Positions 36,501-47,974 of a stretch of 64,000 nt of DNA are shown piece after piece. Numbering within the stretch: position 1 is the first letter of the stretch; each line of letters starts with the position of its first letter. The stretch comes from Sisyra terminalis. Its lineage: Eukaryota; Arthropoda; Insecta; Neuroptera; Sisyridae. Position numbers and translations under genes: made by a program. The stretch covers positions 17,936,001 through 18,000,000 of the forward strand of contig OY292276.1 of assembly GCA_958496175.1 (NCBI GenBank). The letters run 5' to 3'. The notes under the pieces were generated by a model that did not search any database, was not told where the DNA came from, and was given only the letters and a program-made list of their open reading frames with translations.

Positions 36501-38494
36501 TATATACTTTCGTTTTTCATAAATGAATAAAGAAAAGAAATGCATTACCTGATTACTTTGCAATTTTACCTAATACGTTACGAAACTTAGTACGTTCATA
36601 GTATTCAAAGTTACTAAAAAGTATTTATTTTGAGTAATTCGATACCCAAAGAACTTTCGGTTACTTTTTAAAAAGAAACGTGTCATTGACTTTAATAGCT
36701 AAAAATAAATGGACAATCCCATTGTAAAATTTAATTTTCTCTATGACTTTATACAAATTGAATTGAAATTTATTTTTATTCCAAAAATCCTATCAAAATT
36801 TTTGTTACAGTAGTAATTGTAGTTGTAAAAATATCAAAATCTAGTATATAGAAGAGACACTACAAAGTTTTTTTATGCTATTTTGTTTGCTGTATTACTG
36901 AAATTGTTTTATACCAATTTTATAGGCATTTATACTACAGTTGCTTTATACTTGGTTATAGAGTATATAATTATAAGTTCAATAAAATAGATAGAAACAG
37001 GTAGTAAAAGTAAATTATAAAGGATATTGTGTAGGGAATATAGGGTAGGTATTGAATCCTTTCAGTAAACATTATTTTCTACAGATAAATTTTCAATACC
37101 ACATTACTTTTGAAATCAAACAACTACATTCCTAAAATTTGACTCATAAAAACTGTATAGTGGTGATTTCTCAATTTGGCTAAAAAAGCAAGTGATACAA
37201 AAAAATATAATTCAATGTTTACTTTTTAATATGCAGTTCTGAAATTTATGTGTAAAATTTTTACCACATTTTGTGGATTTTAGTTTCTATTTTTTTAATT
37301 TTTTCACTATCCATTTTTTTTAATAACTTAATTTTCTTATTTTTTGCATTTATTACTTCCGAAAAAAAGAATAAAAAAGAAGTGCAATTGTACAAAAATG
37401 AGATTAGAATTCAAAAATATGTATAGCTTAATATTTTTTTAAAAAAACACTGAAAATTGCTTTAGAAATGGATTGTATTTTCGAAAGAACATATAACATG
37501 CCAGGTAAGTATTAGAGGTAGAGTGTCTACTATAATATAGCTAAACTAAACACCCTAGTGCTTATCTAAACTTGCCAATCTTAGAGGGTAGAAAAATCTT
37601 TATAAGTAAGAAAAAAAAATACTTATGGATAAAACATGTGTATAATTTTTCTAAGAAATCTATTTTTATTTTCTCTACAAGAAAAAAGCATAAGGAAAAT
37701 CATTATTATCAGATCAAAATTAAGCTGTAATAGTATTTCGTACTAACAATAGACTTGTCATCGACCTATAAAAGGAATTATATATTTCAAATTTTATTCA
37801 TAGTCAATCTAAGATCCCCACAAGAACGTACTACAAAATATGTGTGAATTATGTGTGAAATATGTGTGAATATTTTTTTTTTAAAAAAAATACATTGATA
37901 TCAGTCGTCCCAGTTAGTCCACGACCGCAGAATACCATAATTTCAAATAAACAAAAGCTATTGGTAAAGCTATTTTTAAATTAAGATTTATAAATTATGA
38001 TATATTTTGAAACATAACATGTTTGATAAAATTGATAGCATATTAAATGAAATAATTGTTTGTTTATTTCTTCAGTAACATGCAAAAAAGAGATTACGGA
38101 AAAAAGTAAACTTAATATTTCGAATTGAAATTATTTGAATATAATATCATTGCACTTGTTTGTAGATAGAGGCCATTATTTTAGATATCATTTAATCAGT
38201 ACACAATTGATGCATAATCGTACGGAGAAAAATAAATAAGATGGACATTGTCACCGTTAATTATTATCTCGTTAGGCCACAGAATAAGTAATCAATTTAA
38301 ATTTGCTTTATATTGTTCTCATCGCATAAGTGTTTACTGTTAAAAAAATTCTTTGAAATTTTTTTTTCACATTTATTATAGTTATTTCAATGAAATTAGA
38401 ACATAATGAGGAAAGTTTTTATAAAAAATGAAATTAAAATAATTAAACAATAATTTGGCTTCTTTAATGTTACAAAATTCATAACACCAATTGT
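33502..38494. other. Gene desert
   Basis: No supported gene. Around 35930-36690 short aagtatc/agatac-type motifs recur and may mark an old DNA transposon, without clear ends. Confidence 0.45.
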
Positions 38495-41400
38495 TCATCT
38501 ACTACGTGAACTTCTTGACAAAATACCAGTGAAAGAACTCAAAAAACGAGGGCTACTGAGTCGAATTAGTGAAGGATCACTATGACTATCTGATTTACGC
38601 TCATCTAAATTATTGTTGGCTAATGCGAGTCGTGTTGGAGAAATTGATTGTTGTTTTAACACCTGGTCTGGTTTATAGGACAAATTATGGGTACTATAAG
38701 CTAAACAATTCGGGATTTTCAGCATTCGTTTAGTGCTGACATCCTTTGATTTTGATTTTCCATCCATTCGTCTTTTCCTTTTCGATATAGATCGTTCGGG
38801 TTTTAAGTAATTACCATTTTGTGACCAATGATTTTTCGATTTACGTCTGTATTTGTTTTCTTCACATTTATAACATCGGCAGGAAATTCCTCCGGTACAT
38901 ACAGATCTGGGATAAACTGTCTTAGCAGCTGAATAATCTTTCCTTTTCCTTCTAGTGTTATAATTGCGACGACTGCTTAAGCACTTATATCCAGATCCAA
39001 TTTTTCGAACAACTCCACAAGCTAAGCCATAATTCAGAGCTGTTTCTACTATTTTATATGCTTGCTTTTTATCTAATACATTATCGGATAACATATAGGT
39101 TTGGAGAGTTTTGATTGAGTTAAATACTGGATTCTCAGTATCCTTCATATTTCTTAAATCATCGTTCCATATTTTACTGTCTTGTGTGCTTAATCTATTA
39201 TTAGATTTTGACTTTAAGCCACAGAAACGTTTTAAACGATTTAGATAATTCATAATGCGTTTTTCCCATCGTTGACTTTTTACTGTTTTTACATTATTGG
39301 ATGACTCTGTAAAGTAAAAGAAATTATTCAGATTTGTAGAATACAATTAAGTAAGTACAAAGACCATAAGATTCAAAAATTAAATAAAAAATATTTGGTT
39401 ATACTATAAAATTTTCGGTAATTAACTGAAAATAAAACAGACAAATGCCTTAATTAACCGAAAAAAACCCACATTACTAACATTGCATGACTAATGTAGT
39501 ATTTTTGAAACATTGAAAATAAATGAGCTGTTTTCTTTGAAAATTTTGCATAGTATGTTCATTTTATATTCGGTGGGGATATTTAAGGATTAGGTTTTAC
39601 ATTACATTTACCAGAATATTGTAAAAATGAGTAAATTTTAGAAAAAAAAATGTTTATGGATATGAGATTTTAGCAAATCAAATTCATCATTAGTAAGATT
39701 ATACGAAAAATGGAATTTCAACAATTTCAAATAGAGCGGTTCAAATGTTCCTATAAATCAAATAAAAAAATATATGTTAGTTATAATTCTATTTATTTTC
39801 AATAAGTGTGCAATAAATGACATTTTAAAACAATGCAATACTTAAATGATGGTATTTATAATAAATGAAATCACTTTAGTCAGTTATTGAAGAGTTTCTT
39901 TAGAAATTACGTTTAATTTCTACAATAACTCTTTGATGTTCTGAAATAGTAGCTCATTCTGATTATTATACTAATAATTTTGTAATTTTACAAATATTTT
40001 TCTTCAAAACAGAAAAAGAAACAAATCAATACTAGTTCAATTTTTATTAAAAACGAAGTTATTTGAAATGCTTATTTTTAGAACATAAATATATGTAAGT
40101 GCTTGTAATTCCAATTCTTTTTTTTATTGTTATGTACCGTCGCATTATACTACCCAAGTCTTTCGCGACTCTAGGTCTAATAAAAATCCGTAAATCGAGA
40201 TACATCAAAAATTTGTTTGATATGAGATTCAAATCCAAAATCCAAAATCTATAGTTTTAGAGCGGTCACCAATAGGTTATTTTTTTTAACAAAAATGCCA
40301 GAACATAAACTTGCATAGGTAAATATTACATAAGTAATCTTCTTTATATATATTAGGGTGTCCGTTATTTCCCAAATTGATTTTTTACAGCGATCGTCCC
40401 CTGAATTTTTAGTTCAAGATATAAAAAAAATTATCCAATACAATTAAGCTCTTAATTTCTTGATTAAACCGTGCCGGAATCAAGTTACTTTTACTATTTA
40501 AATAACATGGGATTATTTGACTTTTTACTTTTAATTTTTTCACTGAGAAACAAATGAATGAAAAGATTTAAAATAACACTATTCTGACGTAAAATTTAAC
40601 GCTCTACATTTAATGTCTCTTATGAATTTTCGATTAAATCACTCCATTAAAAGTTATTCAACATTTCACTTGTGCCTAATATAAATCTTGCAATATTTTC
40701 AACTTTTTGCTCATTTTTACTTTTTTAACTATAAAATCATTGGAAGAGAAGATAAAAATTATTATCATTAGAGCGTCAGTGATTATTAGTGTAAATGTTA
40801 TGGCTTGAACTGAAAATTAAACAAAAAAAATCATTTTTTGACAATTAAAACAGATGACATAAGATCCGAAATCGCTATTTCTTAAATATTTAAATATTTT
40901 ATATTTATTTAATATAAGTTCTCAAAAAATTATTTTTTTGTTTAATTTTCAGTTCAAGTCATAAAATTTACACAAATAATCACTAGCGCTCTAATGATAA
41001 TAATTATCATCTTCTCTTCCAATGATTTTATAGTTAAAAAAAGTAAAAATGAGCAAAAAGTTGAAAATGTTGCAAGATATATATTAGGTACAAGTTAAAT
41101 GTTGAATAACTTTTAATGGAGTGATTTAATCGAAAATTCATAAGAGACATTAAATGTAGAGCGTTAAATTTTACGTCAGAATAGTGTTATTTTAAATCTT
41201 TTCATTCATTTGTTTCTCAGAAAAAAAATTAAAAGTAAAAAGTCAAATAATCCCATGTTATTTAAATGGTAAAAGTAACTTGATTCCGGCACGGTTTAAT
41301 CAAGAAATTAAGAGCTTAATTGTATTGGATAATTTTTTTTTTATCTTAAACTAAAAATTCAGGGGGCAATCGCTGTAAAAAAATCAATTTGGGAAATAAC

Positions 41401-42328
41401 GGACACCCTAATATATATAAACAAAGTAATGTTAGTTAGACTATTTATAATAGAAGAATGACTGAATCGATTTTCATGATCTATGATTTGTTGGATTCGT
41501 CTACTCCTAGGCTAACAGAATAGCTACTAAAATATCTATCTAGTATGAATAAATTGAATTTTTAAATAAATTAGGTTTGCCATATTTCTCAATTATTTTC
41601 TCACATCACGCATACTTATACATTATTTGTAATTATTGATGGCTGTAATTTGCAAAAAACGCATAGCGACCATTTGAATTTAACATTGATAAATATTTTA
41701 TTTATTTCCGAGTCACAATTAATGAATAATAATATATGTCTTATGACTCAATTTCTTCTTTATTTTTCTTTAAAGTATTAATACATAGTTATATATTTTA
41801 GGGGTGAGATTATTGCGTATATTGGACATTATGTATAGATACACTAGGAAAAAGAATCTTTAAAAGAAATGGAAGTGAAGGAAAGTGTATACACTTTGAA
41901 TTGGAACAAAGTTAGAAATTTTGATATACTTACATTTATTTTCTTAAAAAAGTTTATACACTAAAGAAAAAACAATTATTGTATAAATTTTCGATACTGA
42001 AGCAAAATATGGAAGAATTTCAATCAATATATTCATTTTACTAACATAATTTTAAAAGAATTTCGCCCGATTTTTAAACCCGAGTAGCTGAACAATTTTA
42101 TATATTTTCATATTTAGATTTGTTTTACAATTATTTCAAAAATCTACCTGAATCATTACAAGAAGAAGTATAGTCGCTCTCACTATCAGCTTTATAAGAT
42201 ATTGCAATAGGCTTTGGCGCAAATTTGACTTTGGATTTTCTTCTCCGTCTTACTACACTTTTCCTCTTAAGTGGTCTTAAGGCTTTACGTGGTTTTGGAG
42301 TTGGATATTTAATTTTCGACATAGTCAA
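38495..42328 (-). CDS. Basic linker-histone-like protein A, two exons
   Basis: Exon 1 (42328-42148) and exon 2 (39306-38495) join in phase, GT donor to ttacag acceptor, into a 330-residue very basic protein. Exon 1 is an Arg/Lys-rich tail (RPLKRKSVVRRRRKSKVK). Around residues 119-171 a module reads KKQAYKIVETALNYGLACG then VVRKIGSGYKCLS, resembling the second half of the linker-histone H15 winged helix (helix 3 and the beta wing). A Cys cluster (CTGGISCRCYKC, about residue 192) and an Arg/Ser-rich C-terminus (ending LSRSSRSR) follow. The same module occurs in the gene at 46291-47667, so these are paralogues. The 2.84-kb intron contains a SINE and a 1.08-kb palindrome. Its start lies 308 bases from a divergent gene of the same kind. 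A role in chromatin, possibly sperm, is inference; I do not recognise a named orthologue. Confidence 0.75.
40117..40277 (-). mobile_element. tRNA-derived SINE, copy 2
   Basis: The reverse complement repeats the body of the copy at 6290-6440 (CTCGATTTACGGATTTTTAT, CCTAGAGTCGCGAAAG) and the same AACAATAAAAAA tail; the B box is decayed to GATTTGAATCTC. It lies in the intron of the linker-histone-like gene at 38495-42328, in the same orientation as that gene. Confidence 0.65.
40343..41421. mobile_element. Long palindromic foldback element
   Basis: Arms of about 500 bp (40343-40841 and 40921-41421) are near-identical inverted copies around a loop of about 79 bases. The outer ends read TATTAGGGTGTCCGTTATTT on each side within TA-rich flanks, so a TA target duplication is possible. 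No transposase frame is present. It sits in the intron of the linker-histone-like gene at 38495-42328. Confidence 0.8.
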
Positions 42329-42636
42329 AACTAGAAAAAAATGCTTCTAGTTTTGTTTAACCATAAATTCACACTTTAATTCCGACATCTCAATGTTTGT
42401 AAATTTGATTAAAACTTTAGTAATCATTGAATTTAATTTTAAAGTTCAAACAAAAACACTCTTTTTAATTTATCACATTAACGAAAATTGTGTAAATCTT
42501 AATTTTGCATAAAAATTCAAACTTCAAAAAATAACTGCGTGTTAACTGAAAAATCATAGAAACGAAATTATTTTCAATGTAAGTATAAAATGATTAATTA
42601 AATACTAAATTTTACGTTTTTTTTGTTTTTTAAATT
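42329..42636. promoter_or_regulatory. Shared intergenic promoter region of divergent linker-histone-like genes
   Basis: The two divergent start codons are 308 bases apart, so both promoters must lie here or overlap the 5' UTRs. The stretch is AT-rich and I saw no clear TATA box or named motif. Co-expression of the pair is inference. Confidence 0.45.
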
Positions 42637-43719
42637 ATGGAATGCCAAATAGAAAGCCGCTTATTACCAGCCTATCGTCCTGCTCTTATTTTGAAAGTTT
42701 CAGAAGCTTTAAATAACTTAAGTCAAACTTCATTCGTACCATTCTGTGAAATAATGGAATACTTTCGTTGTAATTATATAATCGATGGAGATTTGAGAAG
42801 CCAGTTACATACCTCGTTAAAACACGCTTATCGAATGGGTATCATTGCAAAAAAAGATAATTGTTACCGCCTTATGGCTCCTGTGGCAATTTTAATTTCC
42901 AAACCTGTTGGTGAAGCTTGGCGAAAATGTCAAACGGAAAGACTACAAACAGTATTTAAAGGATCCACAATTAATATTTCGCGTTGTTGCCGTCTACCAA
43001 AACGTTGTCCCTTAAACTTTAAAGTGGTATCAAAAACGCCAAGCTTAGGAACCATTTATCGTAAACGGGAGGAAAAAAATAAGAAATGTATGCTACTACG
43101 TAAATTAATCAACAGACAATGTAGGAATGCATTTGGAAAAGCAAAATGTAACAACACTAAAATTATTAGCTGTAAATATATGCGTCCTCAGTTATGCCGA
43201 CGGAAAACCAGATTTAAATGCAATTCTATCAAAAAGAAAGCAAAATATTGTGAACCCATTCCTCATGAAGATTGTGATGATTGCAATTGTTTTCCCCTTA
43301 ATAATCAAGTTTCAAAATGTAAACCTGTAAAGAAAAAAATACGAAAATATTACGATTGTGATTGTCCCCCTTACGAGAAAAATAGAAACAATATTTGTAA
43401 ACCTAGAAAAAGGAAAATGAAAGAGTGTTGTGAATACGATTATAATGAAAATTGCGATTGCCCCCCTTCTGCATCAACCAAAGTTTCAAAATGTAAATAT
43501 TTAAGTAAAAAATCTGAAAAGAGCTGTGATTCAAAGTGGGATGATGATTGCGACTGTCCTCCTTCTGAAACTTGCACAGAACCGGTGAAGAAAAAACCGA
43601 AAATGAACTTCAAAAACTTTTGTTATAATAGTCCTGCGATGCGCCTAAAAAGAGAAATATGTGAAGAAGCCTACAATTGTTTAGAGAATGATTGCTCACG
43701 AAGTTGCTGTAGAAAGTAA
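42637..43719 (+). CDS. Cysteine-rich linker-histone-like protein B, intronless
   Basis: This single-exon gene encodes 360 residues. Residues 13-80 resemble a complete H15-type winged helix: YRPALILKVSEALNNLSQ for helix 1, a middle helix, then LRSQLHTSLKHAYRMGIIAK and a final CYRL strand. Residues about 215-330 form roughly four diverged repeats in which a CDC or CNC followed by PP or FP (DCNCFP, DCDCPP, NCDCPP, DCDCPP) alternates with Lys-rich blocks such as KCKPVKKKIRK. The protein ends SRSCCRK. Lys plus paired Cys is reminiscent of protamine-like proteins that are crosslinked or bind zinc; that comparison is inference. It is divergent from the gene at 38495-42328 and upstream, on the same strand, of the third family member. 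No named orthologue is recognised. Confidence 0.78.
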   Translation: MECQIESRLLPAYRPALILKVSEALNNLSQTSFVPFCEIMEYFRCNYIIDGDLRSQLHTSLKHAYRMGIIAKKDNCYRLMAPVAILISKPVGEAWRKCQTERLQTVFKGSTINISRCCRLPKRCPLNFKVVSKTPSLGTIYRKREEKNKKCMLLRKLINRQCRNAFGKAKCNNTKIISCKYMRPQLCRRKTRFKCNSIKKKAKYCEPIPHEDCDDCNCFPLNNQVSKCKPVKKKIRKYYDCDCPPYEKNRNNICKPRKRKMKECCEYDYNENCDCPPSASTKVSKCKYLSKKSEKSCDSKWDDDCDCPPSETCTEPVKKKPKMNFKNFCYNSPAMRLKREICEEAYNCLENDCSRSCCRK

Positions 43720-43915
43720 ACCGGCCAAGGAAAAGAGTATGACGCCATTCATAAACCTTCCAAACGATTATAATAAAAATTATCTTATTCATTTAAAATG
43801 CTTACTTAAGATTCTTAATTAAAAACATAATGCATAATATATTTAATACCTGTTATATTAATTTTTTAAATCTAATAATACGAGTGTTGATAGTCTTTTG
43901 TAATTCAAATTTATA

Positions 43916-44500
43916 AGTGTCCGGCCAAAAAAAGAGTTTCGGCTTAATTTCACTTGCAGCTGTCGTCAAGCCGAAACTACGGCCGAAACCGAAACTAAAT
44001 TCTTGAGATGAAAATGTTGAGAAATTAAAGTTGCTCACTTATAATATTAAATTCTTCAATTATAAATACTATTAATTTTTATAATTAATATTATAAATGA
44101 TAATTATCAGTTCATTCATAGTATATTGATATTATAAATATTTTTTTTCAGTTTGAAAGAAAGCTAACCAGAGTTTAGAAAAAATTATTTTGTTTTGTGT
44201 ACCTAAACATAAGTAGTAAAAAGTAATATTTTTTTGTAACTTTTAAAATTTATTTGAAATAGGAAAAGGTAATAGTATATTATGTTAATGATTAGCTCAA
44301 ATTAGATATTAAATGAAGACTAAATAAAAATAAATACCTATTCGATTTAAAAGTAAAAACTGAATAATTATGATTAATTTTTTTCCAACGAAAACATGAC
44401 CTTATATGGAAGTTTTGGTTTCGGCTTCGACCGAAGCTGAGACTGATGCCGAAATTTGGTTTCGGTTTGGGGCCGTAAAAACTAGTTGCGGTCGAACACT
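43916..44500. mobile_element. MITE-like element rich in GCCGAAAC motifs
   Basis: Ends AGTGTCCGGCC and, inverted, AGTGTTCGACC agree at 9 of 11. Subterminal blocks on both sides are packed with GCCGAAAC and its complement. Flanks ATTTATA and ATTTAAA agree at 6 of 7. No transposase. Confidence 0.5.
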
Positions 44501-45543
44501 ATTTAAAACTTTATTGAAAATTAACATTTAAAAATATTTTTTTAAGATCTAAATATTTTATATAACATATTTTTAACCATTATAATTATGTACTGTAACA
44601 AACGATTTTGTTGGGGGTTCAGATGAAAGAATATACAAAATGGGTTAAACTGCAAGATTGAAAAAATAATGGCTAAAGAAGATTGAAATTCAGTAGGAGA
44701 AATAAAAGGAGAAACAGGACTAAGACTGTTTTTTTAAAGACCAGAATTTTTACATCTAGATAGTGAAATTTATCTTACAGATAAATTTTAATCAGGAGGA
44801 TAGAGAAATGATGCTTATATTTGTCTAAGAACATTGATATGTGTAGCGTAAATGTATCAAAAGTACATATCTCATTAGAAGAATATATCTTAAGAATATG
44901 GTTTATCTTTGAAGTGAAAATACGAAAATTCATAAGTGTATTTATAAAAACTAATACTATGGACTTATGCTTCAAATATTGTAGAACCCTTTCGGCTGTT
45001 CTAATTAAATTTCACGGTTGGTTATATCTACCAAATTAATAGAACTTCGTTGTAAATATCTGTAAATGTAAATACCATAAATGTAACTGAAATTTGGTGA
45101 ATTAGAAGACAAAAGTTCAAATACAAAAATAGTTCAATCGCATTAAAAGCAACAAAAATAATCCAAAATTGACGAACAATAATCATAATTTAGTGCATCT
45201 TGTGTTGATGAAAAAAAATATCTATAAATAAATATGGCACTCTAATACCATTTTACAAACCATAAACAAATGCATCCCTGTGAAGAAAAGGCATTTTAAA
45301 TGTTCAAAAAATTCAAACCAAGTCAATTTCTCTTCTTAATAAATCCTGGATTTGAATCGATCTTTCTTCTTCTTTTTTTTTGAGAAACCATTCAATTTCT
45401 CTTCTACAGCATCAAGTTTAAATCCTGTTTCCCTGAGAATGTGGCCTATTCAATTAGGTTGAAGGACTTGTACAAATAAATTATCAAACTATATATGTAA
45501 TATCCAAAAAAAATCAATAAGGGATCTCAAAGTTGGTTAAGCT

Positions 45544-45697
45544 CAAGGTTTATAAAATACACAGGTAGCCTCATACGCTACGTGACGTATTCAGAAGAAA
45601 TTCGTACATATCTTCAGACTGATTCAAATTTCAAAATTCTTCGTATGACGTCATTTTCTTTTTCTAATGGGGCAACCTGTGTTATTTATAAACCTTG
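45544..45697. mobile_element. 154-bp MITE with perfect 9-bp target duplication
   Basis: GGTTAAGCT occurs exactly at 45535-45543 and 45698-45706. The element begins CAAGGTTTATAAA and ends with its inverse; the terminal repeats extend 27 bp with about three mismatches. A 9-bp duplication points to the Mutator-like group, though 8 bp (hAT) cannot be excluded. Confidence 0.75.
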
Positions 45698-46290
45698 GGT
45701 TAAGCTTTTTCTACAAGGGCGGATTTATGGGTAGGGGCGCACGGGGGCACGTGGCCCCCCTGGGTATTTGTGTGCACTGTGGAGATTCCATAACAGTACA
45801 TACTTAGAAGCAAATCAAATTATTAAAGTTGTGAAAATATATGAATAAAATAACAGAAATAACAGAAATAACATTAGTGAAACTCTAGTCTATTTCTGGC
45901 TGGAATTGCGAATTTTTTTCGTGATCCCTTTCACGCATTTGCAAATGAAAGATGATATTGTGCCCCTCCCCAGAAAAAATCCGGAATCCGGAATAATATT
46001 ACTAAAAAGCGTTTGGTCGTAAGTGGTTCAAACATTGCCTTAATTAATTTTGAAAAATTATTAAAATTGCTAATTAATTGAAAACTTTTACGAAAATATC
46101 CATAGAAAAATTTTGATGGATACAAAAAGGATTTAAATATTTCTATAAAATTACAACCAAACTAAATTTTGCAGTACTATTTTATTTTGATCCAAGGTTG
46201 TAATACCCATGAAAGTTTAATGTTTGTTTTAGCATAGAAATTTTCTGTATATTCAATTTTGGGAAGACAAACGTCAAATTACAGTGAACA

Positions 46291-47667
46291 ATGTGTCGCT
46301 ATAAGTCTTTTAAATTATATGATCAAAGAAAGGGTAAATCGAAATTGAAGAAATGTTCCAGGAAACCTAAAAACATTAAAGGTTTGCTAATAATTTTAAA
46401 CAACTATATTTTATAAATGGTATATTAAAATGAAGCTCTTTCAGCCAAATCTAAAATAAAATGTAAATCTTTAATAAAACGTACATACAAGAGAAGAAAG
46501 TATGTACAACCTGATGCTGATAACAAAGTCAATCCATTTCTAAATGACAAAAAGAATTCCATTAAAACTCAGTATCATCCTATCAGAGGTAATCGGAATA
46601 ATGCGGCTCTTTATTTTAAAGAAACACATACTGATGAACGACCAAAACGTGTTTTTAAATCTGTGTCATTATCTTCTTCACATGAAATATTTTCGAAATT
46701 TCCACAGTTAGTTAAGAAACCTAAGGATGTAAATAAAGCAGTACAAGTTGTAACAACTTGTGGCACGACAATTAACAAGAAACTAAGACAAGCATACGAA
46801 ATTGTAAATTCTGCGCTAAAGTTTGGAGTTTCTGCAGGAGTTTTACAGATGTTTGACGGAACTTACAGAGTGAATAGACGACTGGTGTCCGAAAGTCGTT
46901 CAGAAACTGATGAATCTGAAAGATTAATATCAAAACGAGATCAAACTCCACAAACTAATTCATCGTCTACTCTTTTTAGAAAATCTAGCTTCACAAGTTC
47001 AAAAGAAGGAAAAACACAGGACAACAAACGATCCCCAGATAAAAAATCAAAAGGCAAAAAGAGTAGTCGAAACAACTCGAACTCTTCTACAAAATCAAGC
47101 TTTTCTAAGTCTTCCAACAGAGGGTCAAATCATAGTCAAAGCAAGTTCAAGAAAGAAAAATCTAAAGGTAAAAATAAATCTAAAGAAAACAAAAGTAGAG
47201 AGAGCTTAAGTGCAAAGAGAAGAAAAAAGGAAAAAGAAAAGGAAAAGGGTAAGGATAAGGAAAGGGAAAGGGAAAAGGAAAAAGAAAAGGAAAAGGAAAG
47301 AATATGTCGACATGCAATGAAAAATAAGCATAAAAAATGTGGGAAAGTAAAAAAACAAAATCAAAAAAGAGTAAGGTGGCTCGATAAACGAAAGCACAAT
47401 AATGATGAACGTTATGCGGAAGCAAATTCCCGACTTTTAGAAAAAAAAGTCTTGCCGAATCCGATTCGCTCCCAAAAACTATATCACAGTGATGATCAAA
47501 TATATAATCGTTCTAATTTTTCTCGTATTTTGGAAAACAGAACTAAACCTAATTCTCCTAATGAATGCTACGGTCCTGAAATACGTTTTTCATACATCAA
47601 TGACTCTCCATCTAGCGATTCAAATTTCGCAAACTCGACGACATCTGCAATGGGAAAGCAGCATTAA
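46291..47667 (+). CDS. Lys/Ser-rich linker-histone-like protein C, two exons
   Basis: Exon 1 (46291-46381, MCRYKSFKLYDQRKG...) and exon 2 (46445-47667) join across a 63-base intron (GT at 46382, tcag ending 46444) and give 437 residues. The longest simple ORF starts later, at a GTG, but the spliced model adds 103 in-frame residues. Residues about 122-176 carry LRQAYEIVNSALKFGVSAGV then LQMFDGTYRVNRR, the same H15-like half module as in the gene at 38495-42328. A Ser/Lys-rich linker follows, then a highly charged Lys/Glu/Arg run (about residues 290-315) and more basic sequence. Composition suggests a nuclear, DNA- or chromatin-binding protein. The Lys/Glu run is encoded by an aaaagg/aaagaa purine tract and may vary in length. 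Function is unknown to me. Confidence 0.75.
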
Positions 47668-47787
47668 TATGTAATCGTTTTTGTGAATAGACTTTAAATT
47701 TAATTTGATATTTATAATTTTTTTTTAATTGTGTTTGATTTTCATTAATAAATGTTTATGAAAACATTAAAATAAAATAAAATTAAG

Positions 47788-47974
47788 CAGACCATTCACG
47801 CTCCGACTTGCAGTCCAACTTGTGATTCGACTTTCGAAGTTGAATCAAAAGTCGAACCGTGAATGGTGTTGTTGGATGTCTAGCCGGACTAGTCGGATTA
47901 ATTAGGCGATCCAACTAGAAGATCCAACTACTAGTCCGACTTGCAGCACTGCAAGTCGGAGCGTGAATGGCCTG
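47788..47974. mobile_element. 187-bp MITE with hAT-like ends
   Basis: Starts CAGACCATTCACGCTCCGAC and ends with the inverse (CAGGCCATTCACGC, read from the other strand). The interior repeats TCCGACTTGCAG and CTAGTCCGAC blocks. It is far richer in GC than its surroundings. No clear target duplication was found. Confidence 0.65.

Noticed and set aside
35930..36690. DNA transposon with aagtatc/agatac motifs
   Set aside because: Recurring short motifs but no convincing terminal repeats or target duplication.
47180..47425. Minus-strand Phe/Leu-rich frames
   Set aside because: Antisense of the Lys/Glu purine tract in the linker-histone-like gene at 46291-47667.
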